A stretch of 64,000 bases of DNA, from NCBI GenBank assembly GCA_028695735.1, contig JAQVIJ010000002.1:333852-397851 (forward strand), in the 5' to 3' direction. A program made the translations under genes and the position numbers. Origin of the DNA: Deltaproteobacteria bacterium (lineage in GTDB: Bacteria; Desulfobacterota; Dissulfuribacteria; Dissulfuribacterales; DYLC01). The notes below the pieces were generated by a model. That model was given only the letters and a program-made list of their open reading frames with translations, was not told the origin of the DNA and did not search any database. Positions 17,573 to 26,983 of the stretch are shown here, one piece after another (position 1 is the first letter of the stretch; each line of letters opens with the position of its first letter).

Positions 17573-20500
17573 GAACCGCTTGTGTTTGTTCTGAATCTCT
17601 TGGCCATTCTGTCAAAGAACAGGTAGATGACCGGAGTGGTGTAAAGGGTCAGAAGCTGGCTGACCACCAGGCCGCCTATGATGGCTATGCCAAGGGGTCT
17701 GCGCAGTTCGGAGCCCACGCCTGTTCCCATGGCCAGGGGCAGGGCGCCCAGCAGCGCCGCCATGGTGGTCATGAGAATGGGCCTAAAACGCAGCAGACAT
17801 GCCTGATAGATGGCCTCCTCAGCGGATTTCCCCTCATTGCGCTCTGCCTCAAGTGCGAAATCCACCATCATGATTCCATTCTTCTTGACGATTCCTATGA
17901 GCAAAATGATGCCGATAATGGCTATGACAGTGAGGTTCTGGTGAAAGAACATGAGAAAAAGCACGGCCCCTACCCCTGCTGACGGCAGGGTGGATAGAAT
18001 GGTTACGGGGTGAATATAGCTTTCATACAGCACGCCAAGCACGATATAAACCGTAATAAGTGCGGCCAGGATCAGAAGCGGCTCGTTTTTGAGGGATGCG
18101 TTGAATGCCTGTGCAGCGCCTTGAAAATCCGTTTTGATGCTGGCCGGCATACCCATGCCCTGAATCACATCCTCTATAGCCTTCACTGCCTGACCAAGGG
18201 AGATGCCCGGTGCGCAATCGAAGGAGATGGTGACCGCCGGAAACTGACCCTGACGATGAATGACCAGCGGTCCTCTTGTTTCAGTGATGGATGCCACCGC
18301 GGCAAGGGGCACTCGATTTCCGGTGGCGGAACGGACATAGAGCAGTTGCAGGTCTTCCGGATGCTGTGTGAAGCGTGGTTTTAGTGTCAGAATCACGCGA
18401 TATTGATTCAGTTCAGTGAAGATGGTGGAGACCTGGCGCTGGCCGAAGGCATCATAAAGGGCGTTGTCTATGTCTATGGGCGTAATGCCGAAGCGGGCTG
18501 CGGTCTGCCGGTCTATATTCAGCAGAATGCGCAGACCCTGATTCTGCTGGTCACTGCTGACATGCTCCAGCTCTTTTCGCTGTTGCAGCCCCTCCAGCAG
18601 GCGTTGCGCCCATAAATCCAGCTCCTCTGCATTGGGACTATCGAGGGTCATCTGATATTGGGTGCGGCCTACGCGCGCATCCACAGTGAGGTCCTGCACA
18701 GGCTGCAAAAAGAGCCGGATTTCGTGTGTGCCGGCCAGTTGTTCGTTCAATCGGCGAATGACCCCTGTGACAGTTGCATCCCTTTCGGCCAGTGGTTTCA
18801 GATTGATGAGCAGCCTGCCGCTGTTGAGGGTTGGGTTGGTGCCGTCAATGCCTATAAAAGACGAGACGCTTTCCACCGCCGGGTCTCTGAGAATCGTCTG
18901 TACCAGGGTCTGTTGAAGTTCGGCCATGGCAGGAAACGAGATGGTTTGGGATGCCTCTGATATGCCCTGAACGGCCCCTGTGTCCTGTACAGGAAAGAAT
19001 CCCTTGGGAATGGCAATGTAAAGTATGACCGTAAGCCCGAGGGTCAGTACGGAGATGGCCAGAAGGTATGGCTGATGTCTGAGGACCCATTTCAGCGAGC
19101 GGCCGTATGCTCGAATCATCGCATCGAGAAAACGGCCTGATGCGGTATAAAACCAGCTTCTGCGTTCCACTGGAGTGTTTTTCAGCATACGGGCGCACAT
19201 CATGGGAGTGAGCGTAAGGGACACAAAGGCGGAAATGACTATGGTGATGCCCAGGGTGACTGCGAATTCTCGAAAGAGCCTGCCCACTACATCTCCCATG
19301 AAGAGCAGTGGAATCAGAACCGCTATTAGCGAGACGGTCAGGGAAAGGATGGTGAACCCGATCTCTTTGGCCCCTTTTATGGCGGCATTCATGGGTGATT
19401 CCCCTGCCTCCACATGCCTTGCTATGTTTTCCACCATCACGATGGCATCATCCACTACAAATCCTGTGGAGATGGTCAGGGCCATGAGGGAGAGGTTGTT
19501 TAAGCTGTAATCCAGCAGATACATGATTCCAAAGCTGCCCACAAGGGACAGTGGCACAGCCGCGCCCGGAATGGCTGTGGCGGACAGATTGCGTAAAAAC
19601 AGAAACATGACCAGAATCACCAGGGCTACGGCCAGCATCAGTTCAAACTGCACATCCTTTACTGATTCCCGAATGGTGATGGTGCGGTCAGTAAGAATGG
19701 AGACTTTCACAGAGGCGGGAAGGGCTGCCTGGAGTTGCGGCAGCAGTTTTTGAATGCGGTCAACCACCTCTATTACATTGGCCCCAGGCTGGCGCTGTAT
19801 GTTCAGAATGACGGCCGGAGTGGTGTTCATCCACGCTGCCTGATATACATTTTCCGCATCGTCTATGGCCTCGGCAACATCCTTCAGCAGAATCGGGGCG
19901 CCGTTTTTGTAGGCGATCACCAGTTTCATGTATTCCAGACTGGACAAGAGCTGATCGTTGGCGGAGATCACATAGGACTGTCTGGGGCCGTCGAAGCCCC
20001 CTTTGGCCTGATTGACATTGGCTGCAATCAGACCGGCCCTCAAGTCCTCCAATGTAAGGCCGTAGGCTGCGAGCGCCGTGGGGTTGGCCTGTATGCGGAC
20101 AGCGGGTCTCTGGCCTCCGCTGATGCTCACCAGCCCTACGCCGGATATCTGCGAGAGTTTTTGGGCCAGCCGGATGTCGGCAAGGTCCTCCAGTTCAGGC
20201 AGTCGCATGGAATCTGATGTGAGGGCCAGGGTCAGAATGGGGGCGTCCGCCGGATTGACCTTGTTATAAACAGGTGGATTGGGCAGGTCCCTGGGAAGGA
20301 AGCCAGAGGCTGCATTGATGGCCGCCTGCACCTGCTGTTCCGCTATGTCGAGGGGCAGTTCAAGAATGAATTGCAGGGTGATTACCGAGCTGCTGTGAGA
20401 ACTGGAGGAGGTCATCTGGGCCAGGCCTGGCATCTGTCCGAACTGGCGTTCAAGGGGGGATGTGACGGAAGAGGCCATTACATCGGCGCTGGCGCCCGGA

Positions 20501-20652
20501 TAGAAGGTGCGCACCTGAATAGTGGGATAGTCCACTTGCGGCAGGGCGGAAACAGGCAGTTGCCGGTAGGCTACCGCGCCGGCCAGAAGAATGGCGATCA
20601 TGAGCAGGGTGGTGGCCACAGGGCGTTCTACAAAAAGCCGTGAAAAATTCAT
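17569..20652 (-). CDS. mdtB: RND efflux permease, MdtB-like
   Basis: A 1027-residue RND permease, the same length as its neighbour and clearly paralogous ([41 protein letters not shown] split over the first helix and porter entry). The proton-relay Asp pair lies in [14 protein letters not shown], and PMMCARML and [15 protein letters not shown] mark the later helices. It starts ten bases after the membrane-fusion gene and overlaps the downstream permease by ATGA, so the three form one operon. Two different permeases downstream of one adaptor is the MdtABC arrangement. An outer-membrane TolC channel must be encoded elsewhere. Confidence 0.9.
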   Translation of the reverse strand: MNFSRLFVERPVATTLLMIAILLAGAVAYRQLPVSALPQVDYPTIQVRTFYPGASADVMASSVTSPLERQFGQMPGLAQMTSSSSHSSSVITLQFILELPLDIAEQQVQAAINAASGFLPRDLPNPPVYNKVNPADAPILTLALTSDSMRLPELEDLADIRLAQKLSQISGVGLVSISGGQRPAVRIQANPTALAAYGLTLEDLRAGLIAANVNQAKGGFDGPRQSYVISANDQLLSSLEYMKLVIAYKNGAPILLKDVAEAIDDAENVYQAAWMNTTPAVILNIQRQPGANVIEVVDRIQKLLPQLQAALPASVKVSILTDRTITIRESVKDVQFELMLAVALVILVMFLFLRNLSATAIPGAAVPLSLVGSFGIMYLLDYSLNNLSLMALTISTGFVVDDAIVMVENIARHVEAGESPMNAAIKGAKEIGFTILSLTVSLIAVLIPLLFMGDVVGRLFREFAVTLGITIVISAFVSLTLTPMMCARMLKNTPVERRSWFYTASGRFLDAMIRAYGRSLKWVLRHQPYLLAISVLTLGLTVILYIAIPKGFFPVQDTGAVQGISEASQTISFPAMAELQQTLVQTILRDPAVESVSSFIGIDGTNPTLNSGRLLINLKPLAERDATVTGVIRRLNEQLAGTHEIRLFLQPVQDLTVDARVGRTQYQMTLDSPNAEELDLWAQRLLEGLQQRKELEHVSSDQQNQGLRILLNIDRQTAARFGITPIDIDNALYDAFGQRQVSTIFTELNQYRVILTLKPRFTQHPEDLQLLYVRSATGNRVPLAAVASITETRGPLVIHRQGQFPAVTISFDCAPGISLGQAVKAIEDVIQGMGMPASIKTDFQGAAQAFNASLKNEPLLILAALITVYIVLGVLYESYIHPVTILSTLPSAGVGAVLFLMFFHQNLTVIAIIGIILLIGIVKKNGIMMVDFALEAERNEGKSAEEAIYQACLLRFRPILMTTMAALLGALPLAMGTGVGSELRRPLGIAIIGGLVVSQLLTLYTTPVIYLFFDRMAKRFRTNTSGS

Positions 20653-20662
20653 CAGTAGGCCC

Positions 20663-21838
20663 TTATTCTTTCTTCTTGCCTGTGTTTTTCCCGTTTATGG
20701 ACTTTCCAGTGGTTCGCACCTCTACCTTGCCGCCGTCCTTGAGGCGTTCGGTCCCGTTCACCACCACCCTTTCATCAGCTTTCAAGCCCTCTGATATGGC
20801 TGTCTCTCCCGCCTGAGTGACTCCTGGCTTGACAGGTCTGATGCTCACCGTGTCGTCTGTGTTCAGCACAAAGACAAAGGCGCCCTGCGGGTTTCTCTGA
20901 ACCGCCTCGGACGGCACTATCACAGCATCCTTTTCCACGGCTACGACCAGCCTTGCATTGACGAACTGATTGGGAAACAGCTCATTGTTTTTGTTCTCAA
21001 ATACGGCCTTGAGCCTCACCGTCCCCGTTGACAGGTCGATTTGATTGTCTGTGGTGACAAGCTCTCCTGTGGCGAGCCTTTCTTTCATCTCACGGTCAAA
21101 CGCCTCTACAACCAGCCTGCCTTCCTGCATTTTCTTCAATATCTGCGGCAGATTATCTTCAGGCACAGCGAATATCACGGAAATGGGCCTGGTCTGCACA
21201 ATTGTCAGCAATCCCGATGCGTCCGATGAGTGCACCATGTTGCCAGGGTCAACCAGGCGAAGCCCGACCCGACCGCTGATGGGCGCTGTAATGTGGCTAT
21301 AGGTGATCTGGAGTTTTGCCGCCTCGATCTGCGCCTTGTCGATTCCGACGGCGGCCTCATACTGCCTGACCAGGGCCTCCTGTGTGTCCAATTGCTGTCT
21401 GGAAACTGCGTTTTGCCTTTCAGCCATGCGGTATCGCTCCATGTCCCTGCGGATGTTTTCCAGCTGTGCCATGTCGCGGGCGAGCTGCGCCTTTGCCTGT
21501 TTCAACTGTACCTGAAAGGGTCTGGAGTCGATTTCTGCCAGCAGGGCGCCTTTTTTAACCTCACTGCCCTCCTGAAAGTGGACGGCCGTCAATTCGCCGT
21601 CCACCCTGCTGCGCACTGTAACGCTGTTCAGTGTGGTCACGGTTCCGATGGCATTGAGATAGAACTTCATGTCAGCCTTGCGGGCCTGTGCCACGGTTAC
21701 CGGCGTTGGCATGGCCTGCATTTTTTTGAGTTGACTTGAGGCGGGTTCAGCGGCCTTGACCGGCTGATTTTCCCACAAGATATAGCCTGATGCGCAGGAT
21801 AGAAGGAGAATGGCCATCGCTAACAGCGCCTTTTTCAT
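20663..21838 (-). CDS. mdtA: RND periplasmic adaptor (membrane fusion protein), MdtA-like
   Basis: The adaptor links the RND pump to an outer-membrane channel. The 391 residues start with a signal segment ([20 protein letters not shown]) whose LLSC could be a lipobox, so lipid anchoring is possible. Then come the barrel-sandwich ([33 protein letters not shown]-type region, about 60-100), an alpha-hairpin rich in Gln, Arg and Glu (about 105-165), the second lipoyl half ([18 protein letters not shown]) and beta-barrel domains ending in a basic tail. It is 17 bases downstream of the aminotransferase gene and ten bases upstream of the first permease. Confidence 0.9.
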   Translation of the reverse strand: MKKALLAMAILLLSCASGYILWENQPVKAAEPASSQLKKMQAMPTPVTVAQARKADMKFYLNAIGTVTTLNSVTVRSRVDGELTAVHFQEGSEVKKGALLAEIDSRPFQVQLKQAKAQLARDMAQLENIRRDMERYRMAERQNAVSRQQLDTQEALVRQYEAAVGIDKAQIEAAKLQITYSHITAPISGRVGLRLVDPGNMVHSSDASGLLTIVQTRPISVIFAVPEDNLPQILKKMQEGRLVVEAFDREMKERLATGELVTTDNQIDLSTGTVRLKAVFENKNNELFPNQFVNARLVVAVEKDAVIVPSEAVQRNPQGAFVFVLNTDDTVSIRPVKPGVTQAGETAISEGLKADERVVVNGTERLKDGGKVEVRTTGKSINGKNTGKKKE

Positions 21839-21855
21839 TATGCTGCTCCAGTGTT

Positions 21856-23055
21856 TTATTGCCCTGCCTTGGCCCGCTCCATAGCCCGTTTGAAGCCTGC
21901 CCTGGCCCCTTCGATCACGGCTTCATCCACGCAGAACGCCAGCCGCATGTGATTCGGGCAGCCGAAACCCGTGCCTGGCACTGCCAGAATCAATTCCTCT
22001 TGCAGCATGGAGACGAACTTCACATCGTCAATGGGGGTCTTGGGAAAGAAGTAAAATGCGCCTTTGGGCATAGTAAATTCATAACCCGCCTCGTCCAGAA
22101 TGGATGCGAAACGATCCCTGCGGCGCTGATAGATGCCCACATCCACGCTTTCGTTTAGGACCTCCGCCACCACGCGCTGCATGAGGGCAGGGGCGTTTAC
22201 AAAGCCAAGTATGCGGTTGGCCAGGGTCATGGCGCCCAGGAGCTGGGTCTTGCACGGGCAGACAGGGTTTACGGCCACATAGCCAATGCGCTCTCCGGGA
22301 ATGGACAGGTCCTTGGAAAAGGATGTGGTGACAACGGCGTTTTCATACAGGTCCAGCAGGGCAGGGACCCGAAGCCCATCGAACGCCAGCCTGCGGTATG
22401 GCTCGTCGGAGATTAAAAAGATCGTTTGTCCCGTAGATTGCGACGCATTCTTCAGAATTTCTATCAAGTCTTTTATCGCATTTCTGGAATACACAGCACC
22501 AGTGGGATTGTGGGGTGAGTTTATGAGAACGGCCTTGGTTTTGGGAGTAATTGCGGCTTCAATGGCCGAAAGATTCAGGGAGAAGTCAGGGTTCGCAGGC
22601 ACAGGCACGAGCTTGCCGCCGTGGTTGTCCACATAAAAGCCGTATTCGACGAAGTAGGGGGCAGGGGTGATGACCTCTTCGCCTTCGTTTAGAATGGCCT
22701 TGAAGATGATGTTCAGACCGCCTGCCGCGCCGCATGTCATGATGATCTCGTTTTTGGTGACAGGCGCATCGTGGTCTTCGGCCACTCTGGCGGCTACCCG
22801 TTCTTTTACAAAATCCAGGCCTGCATTGGGCATGTAGGCATGTGCCCCTGGTTGCGGATTGGCGGCTATGCGGGCCAGGGTCTGCTCAAAGGCGTCCGGC
22901 GGCGGCAGATCAGGATTCCCGAGGCTGAAGTCAAAGACCTTGTCCTTGCCGTGAATGTTTTTTAGCCTGATACCTTCCTCGAACATCTTGCGGATCCAGG
23001 ATGACCGCTCCATGAATTGAAGCATCTTTTGAGATACATAGAACGATTGTGTCAT
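21856..23055 (-). CDS. Pyridoxal-phosphate aminotransferase, class I/II
   Basis: A 399-residue fold-type I aminotransferase of the aspartate aminotransferase family. Visible are the substrate-binding GNPDLPPPDAFE, the PLP-phosphate turn TCGAAGGLN, YFVEYGFY, the NSPHNPTGAVYS motif (Asn that contacts the PLP ring), ISDEPYRRL (Asp and Tyr), the Schiff-base Lys in SFSKDLSIPGERIGY and the C-terminal MRLAFCV (Arg for the carboxylate). The substrate cannot be assigned. GAAAGGAG precedes the ATG. It is the first gene of a reverse-strand run continuing into the RND pump, but no metabolic link to efflux is evident. Confidence 0.88.
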   Translation of the reverse strand: MTQSFYVSQKMLQFMERSSWIRKMFEEGIRLKNIHGKDKVFDFSLGNPDLPPPDAFEQTLARIAANPQPGAHAYMPNAGLDFVKERVAARVAEDHDAPVTKNEIIMTCGAAGGLNIIFKAILNEGEEVITPAPYFVEYGFYVDNHGGKLVPVPANPDFSLNLSAIEAAITPKTKAVLINSPHNPTGAVYSRNAIKDLIEILKNASQSTGQTIFLISDEPYRRLAFDGLRVPALLDLYENAVVTTSFSKDLSIPGERIGYVAVNPVCPCKTQLLGAMTLANRILGFVNAPALMQRVVAEVLNESVDVGIYQRRRDRFASILDEAGYEFTMPKGAFYFFPKTPIDDVKFVSMLQEELILAVPGTGFGCPNHMRLAFCVDEAVIEGARAGFKRAMERAKAGQ

Positions 23056-23397
23056 GATATTCTCCTTTCAGGAATCTACCCTATGATATAAATTTTACTA
23101 TCTGCCCCCAACTTATTGATTGAATGCGGCGTAAAAGCAGTAACGCCTTGCCTATTCTTGATTTTTTGCATAAAGTGATGTGTCAAACGCTCATCTATTT
23201 GGTGACCAATAAAGACAAAACAATGGATATTATGGCACAAATAGTGTTTAACTTCAAGCTTGGAATGACGAATGATGAGTTGTTTCACTTATATTGGAAC
23301 AGAGGGCAAACGCTGGATTGGCGTTGCTCCATGCATCCGTGGTAGTTTTTCTTGAGTCGCATTAAGATGATTTTATACCATAATAGGAGGTAATTTT
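23056..23397. other. Divergent intergenic region with putative promoter
   Basis: These 342 bases separate the aminotransferase from the forward-strand cluster at 23.4 kb. No gene is supported: the two short open frames lack good starts. A possible forward promoter, TTGAGT (23352-23357), 16 bases, TATACC (23374-23379), lies 18 bases before the next ATG. Small inverted repeats (GGCGT/ACGCC at about 23129-23148, TTGGT-G-ACCAA, and GCAAACGC/GCGTTGC) are present and could be operators or remnants. Confidence 0.4.
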
Positions 23398-23880
23398 ATG
23401 AAGAATTCACGCTCATTGATTCTGGCGGTTGTCCTTTTCTGTGCCTTGCAGCCTTTCTATGCCGTTTCTCTGGCTTTCGGGGCCTCTGGTGTTGACACCT
23501 CTCTGCTCAATGTCTGTTCCATGTTTTCCGTTGCGGAGATGGAGACGGTGATGGGGCTTCCCATGAGCAAAAGCATCAAGCCAAGGCCTGTCAATTCTGT
23601 GGGGGAAGAGAGGGGCTGTATCTTTTATGACGCAAAGGGCCATTTCTATGAAGTTACCTTTCATCCCCTGTACCAATGGGGTATCATCTCCAATATCACT
23701 CCAAAATCCAAGCAATTACCGGGTGTTGGAGATGGGGCATATCTGGATGTCAAGTCCGATGCCATTGAGATGACTGTATTGATCAAGGACAAGGCCGTGA
23801 TAGAGGTCCGCATCAGTGAGAAGAATCAGCGGCAAAAGGCCATGGAACTCTACGAATTGGCTCGCAAGAAATTGCCGTGA
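23398..23880 (+). CDS. Exported hypothetical protein with DUF3558-like pattern
   Basis: A 160-residue protein with a signal peptide (about residues 1-29, ending AFGAS). The mature part has one Cys pair, C42 in NVCSMFSVAEMETVMG and C74 in GCIFYD, and the phrase LPGVGDGAYLDV. This resembles the pattern of DUF3558-type small secreted proteins (Cys, 'ae-tvmG', Cys, 'pGvGd-A'). The resemblance is by eye and the role is unknown. TAGGAGG lies eight bases before the ATG. The next gene starts 20 bases later, suggesting an operon with the kinase-like and Usp genes. Confidence 0.65.
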   Translation: MKNSRSLILAVVLFCALQPFYAVSLAFGASGVDTSLLNVCSMFSVAEMETVMGLPMSKSIKPRPVNSVGEERGCIFYDAKGHFYEVTFHPLYQWGIISNITPKSKQLPGVGDGAYLDVKSDAIEMTVLIKDKAVIEVRISEKNQRQKAMELYELARKKLP

Positions 23881-23900
23881 GGCATCTTTGAGGTGGGATT

Positions 23901-24872
23901 ATGGAAACAGTCGCCGAACTCCTGAAAAGACTCAGGCCCAATCTTTCTGTGGGGCAATATGGTAAGATCGTGACCGATACCAGTGAATTTATGGAGATCG
24001 GCTATGGAGATGTGATTCGAGTGGGCGGCCTGCATTATCTGGTATTGCGGGACGAGACTGAGCGGAGTTTCGGCATCGAAGACCCCAAATACTGGATCAA
24101 GCGGTGTGTGTTGCTGGAGACAGGCGACCGCCGCATTTTGAAGCTGGTTTTCCATGAGAGCTTTCCACTGCGCCTTGGGAAATTAACCGTTAAATGCTAC
24201 CGCAGCCCTGAAAAAGAGAGCCGTGTCCTGGAGCTGGTCAGAGGGGACTGGCGCTTCATGCAGGGCATAACTGCCCGGGATGATCACGCTAATCCTGTCA
24301 GGGTATTGGAGGTCATTCGAGGCAAGCGTATAGATGAGTTTGTCGCAGGCCTGGAAGTCGATCACCGTACATATTTTTTTGAGATATTTCCAGGGCTTTT
24401 TGAAAAATTCATGGGTGCATGCGAGGCCATAGCCTTTTTGCATGAACACGGCGAAAAACACGGGGACATCAGGCGGGATCACCTCAGAGTCGAAAGTGGA
24501 ACGGAGAGATTCAGGTGGATAGATTTTGACTACACCTATGATTTTTATGAGAATCCATTTGGACTGGACCTGTTCGGGCTCGGCAGTATCCTTACCTTTC
24601 TTGTGGGCATGGATATATATCATCTCGGAGAGTTGGAAAGGCTCGGCTTCTCTGATGTCATTTCAAGTCTCACGTCTGAGGATTTTTCGTTGCTTTATCC
24701 CAACCGGGTGGTGAATCTTAAAAAGATTTTTCCATATATTCCGGATGGATTGAATAAAATTCTGCTGCATTTTTCTCAGGGTGCAGAGCTGGGTTACGAA
24801 ACAGTAGCTGAGTTGCTGCGGGATATGGAATCGGCCAAGGCACAGATCGTGAAAGGAGGGAATCTGTCATGA
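23901..24872 (+). CDS. Protein-kinase-like protein
   Basis: A 323-residue cytoplasmic protein with marks of a Ser/Thr kinase fold but a divergent sequence. A candidate ATP-anchoring Lys lies in RRILKLVFHES; the catalytic-loop equivalent reads KHGDIRRDHLRVE near residue 186, where most kinases have HRDxKxxN; and the DFG equivalent reads WIDFDYTYDF near 206. The HGDxxxxH/N style also occurs in aminoglycoside phosphotransferase-like and RIO-like kinases. No transmembrane or sensor domain is seen. Its stop overlaps the start of a universal stress protein gene by ATGA, so the two products are made together; the Usp may be a partner or target. Activity is plausible but unproven. Confidence 0.72.
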   Translation: METVAELLKRLRPNLSVGQYGKIVTDTSEFMEIGYGDVIRVGGLHYLVLRDETERSFGIEDPKYWIKRCVLLETGDRRILKLVFHESFPLRLGKLTVKCYRSPEKESRVLELVRGDWRFMQGITARDDHANPVRVLEVIRGKRIDEFVAGLEVDHRTYFFEIFPGLFEKFMGACEAIAFLHEHGEKHGDIRRDHLRVESGTERFRWIDFDYTYDFYENPFGLDLFGLGSILTFLVGMDIYHLGELERLGFSDVISSLTSEDFSLLYPNRVVNLKKIFPYIPDGLNKILLHFSQGAELGYETVAELLRDMESAKAQIVKGGNLS

Positions 24873-25321
24873 ATTTCAAAAAGATATTGATTGCTGTGGA
24901 TGCTTCTGAAAATTCCATGCGTGCTGTGCGCTATGTGGGGGAGATAGTGGGTTCGTCCCCTGGTTTTGAGGTGACATTGTTACATGTAGCTGTTTCTCCT
25001 GACAGGGATCTCTTTCCTGACGAGCAGGTATGGAAGGCCAAAAAACAGGAGATGCAGGCCAATATGGAGTTGTTTTTTCGAAAAAGCAGGACCGCGCTCA
25101 TTGAATTTGGAGTACCTTCCCAAAACATACATGAAAGATATATTCAGAGCGGGGGCGGCAGCCTGTCCCATCAGATCCTTGGCGTTCAAGAATCAGATGG
25201 GTTTGGCACTATCGTGATTGGAAGAAGGGGGGTTTCTAAGGAAGAGGAGTTTCTGTTTGGCAGTGTTTCCAACAAAATCGTCCATTATGCCAAGGGCTGC
25301 ACTGTCTGGGTGGTGGAATGA
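24869..25321 (+). CDS. Universal stress protein, UspA family
   Basis: A single Usp domain of 150 residues. It starts MNFKKILIAVDASENS (Asp11 for nucleotide contact) and ends with the ATP-binding consensus G-2x-G-9x-G-S, read here as GRRG followed after nine residues by GS, and the final VVE strand. The intact motif puts it in the ATP-binding Usp class. It overlaps the kinase-like gene by 4 bases, with GAAAGGAGG just before the start. Neighbouring element B may end or modulate the transcript. Confidence 0.92.
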   Translation: MNFKKILIAVDASENSMRAVRYVGEIVGSSPGFEVTLLHVAVSPDRDLFPDEQVWKAKKQEMQANMELFFRKSRTALIEFGVPSQNIHERYIQSGGGSLSHQILGVQESDGFGTIVIGRRGVSKEEEFLFGSVSNKIVHYAKGCTVWVVE

Positions 25322-25407
25322 GGGCGTTTTCTCCCAAGATTGTGTTTTTTAGAAAATTATGTAAAAATGAAAAACGTTGTGCCTTGTTGTGCTGAGTAGA
25401 AGCTAAA

Positions 25408-25482
25408 GGAGCCTTGAAAAATTAGAATTTTAGCCGGCGAGCAACGCAGTTATCGGGCGAAAGGGCAATTTTGCAAGGCTCC
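25408..25482. repeat. Dispersed palindromic element, copy B (75 bp, MITE-like)
   Basis: The ends are perfect inverted repeats, GGAGCCTTG (25408-25416) and CAAGGCTCC (25474-25482). They extend to 16 positions with one mismatch (GGAGCCTTGaAAAATT against GGAGCCTTGcAAAATT). An inner palindrome AAAATT-AG-AATTTT lies at 25418-25431. The right half, GCCGGCGAGCAAC...ATTTT, matches the right half of the element at 61227-61367, and the left half matches the element at 3545. It lies between usp and pycA and codes for nothing. Confidence 0.65.
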
Positions 25483-25523
25483 ATTAATTGATGTGTCATA
25501 TTCGTTTTTTTAGGGGGTCATTT

Positions 25524-26981
25524 GTGGAAAAGAAGATCAAGAAGATTCTGGTGGCCAATCGAGGGGTCCCTGCTGTAAGGATCATGCACACATGCCGGGA
25601 CAGAAAGATTCCGACCGTTGCGGTTTACAGCACCCCTGACAGGCTTTCCCATCATGTGTTTGTGGCAAATTCCGCCATTCACATAGGTGAGGCGCCTCCG
25701 GCCGAATCCTACCTGAACATGCAGAAGATGATAGATGCAGCCCTGAAAAGTGGGGCCAATGCCATTCATCCAGGCTGGGGTTTTTTGGCGGAAAACAGCA
25801 CATTCGCCCAGATGGTGCAGGATGCAGGGCTCATCTGGATAGGGCCTCCGCCCAATGTGATCAGAATGATGGGCGACAAGATGGAGGCCAAGAAGATCGC
25901 CATACGCGCCAATGTGCCTACCATTCCAGGTGTTAACGGCATAAAGGGCGTGGAACAGGTCAAAAAGTGGATGCAGGAAGACCGGGTGACATACCCTATC
26001 ATCATCAAGGCGGCCTTGGGTGGCGGCGGCAAGGGGATGGTGAAGGTCTCTTCTGACGATGAACTGGAGCAGGCCATCTCTCGCGCCCGTTCAGAGGCAT
26101 TGAAGTCCTTTGGCGACGAGAATCTGTTGGCCGAAAAATATATAGAGCGTGGCAGGCACATAGAGGTGCAGGTAGTGGCGGACCAGCATGGTCATGTGGT
26201 GCACCTGCACGAAAGGGAGTGCACCCTGCAGCGCAGAAACCAGAAGATCATCGAAGAGGCACCGTCTCCTTCCATAGAGGACGACATCCGTTATGAGATG
26301 TGTTTTACCGCCGTGCGCCTCATGAGGGAGATCGGCTATCATTCCGCAGGCACGGTTGAGTTTTTATTCGACAGTTCCACCAAGCGTTTCTATTTTCTGG
26401 AGGTCAACACCAGATTACAGGTGGAACATGGCATAACAGAGTTGATAACCGGTCTGGATATCGTGGACATAATGATAGACGTGGCGGAAGGCAAGCCCCT
26501 TTCCTTCAAACAGTCAGATATCAGGCCTAACAGATGGGCGTTAGAGGTACGGGTAAATGCAGAGGATCCAAAGACCTTCAGCCCATCATTCGGCACCATA
26601 ACCCACCTGGAGGTCCCTCAGGGCCCTGGCGTCCGAATCGCTCAAGGTGTCTATGAAGGTGCTGATATCCCTCCATATTACGATTCCCTGCTCATGCTCA
26701 TCATGACCGCCGGGCCTGAACGGGACGATGCCATAAATGCCATGGACAGGACATTGGCCAGGAATTTCCGTGTGGACGGAGTCAAGACCCTGGCACCCCT
26801 GCTTTTGAGCATCATTCGGCACGAGTCCTTTAGAAGAGGGGAGTTTTCCACTCGTTTCATTGAGACTCACATGGATGAGCTGGTCTCCATGTTTAAGGAT
26901 AAAGACACCGAGGATGAGGTGTTGAAAATTGCCAAATATGTGGCCCGTATCTCTGCCTTAGGGCCCCAGGAGTGGATGTGA
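25524..26981 (+). CDS. pycA: Biotin carboxylase subunit, pyruvate carboxylase subunit A type
   Basis: ATP-grasp enzyme of 485 residues that carboxylates protein-bound biotin with bicarbonate. Signatures in order: KILVANRGVPAVRIM (normally ANRGEIA), HPGWGFLAEN, GDKMEAKKIA, the Gly-rich ATP loop AALGGGGKGM near residue 165, ERGRHIEVQVVAD, HERECTLQRRNQKIIEEAPSP and EVNTRLQVEHGITE (catalytic Glu-Val-Asn and Arg). The start is a GTG preceded by TAGGGGG; an upstream TTG has no such site. It overlaps or abuts pycB, which supplies the carboxyltransferase and biotin domains, as in two-subunit pyruvate carboxylases. Without the substrate subunit tested, an acyl-CoA or other 2-oxoacid carboxylase remains possible. 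Confidence 0.88.
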   Translation: MEKKIKKILVANRGVPAVRIMHTCRDRKIPTVAVYSTPDRLSHHVFVANSAIHIGEAPPAESYLNMQKMIDAALKSGANAIHPGWGFLAENSTFAQMVQDAGLIWIGPPPNVIRMMGDKMEAKKIAIRANVPTIPGVNGIKGVEQVKKWMQEDRVTYPIIIKAALGGGGKGMVKVSSDDELEQAISRARSEALKSFGDENLLAEKYIERGRHIEVQVVADQHGHVVHLHERECTLQRRNQKIIEEAPSPSIEDDIRYEMCFTAVRLMREIGYHSAGTVEFLFDSSTKRFYFLEVNTRLQVEHGITELITGLDIVDIMIDVAEGKPLSFKQSDIRPNRWALEVRVNAEDPKTFSPSFGTITHLEVPQGPGVRIAQGVYEGADIPPYYDSLLMLIMTAGPERDDAINAMDRTLARNFRVDGVKTLAPLLLSIIRHESFRRGEFSTRFIETHMDELVSMFKDKDTEDEVLKIAKYVARISALGPQEWM

Positions 26982-26983
26982 TT

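Noticed and set aside
23076-23345. Two short open frames in the aminotransferase upstream region
   Set aside because: They overlap each other on opposite strands, lack good starts and show no protein-like features.
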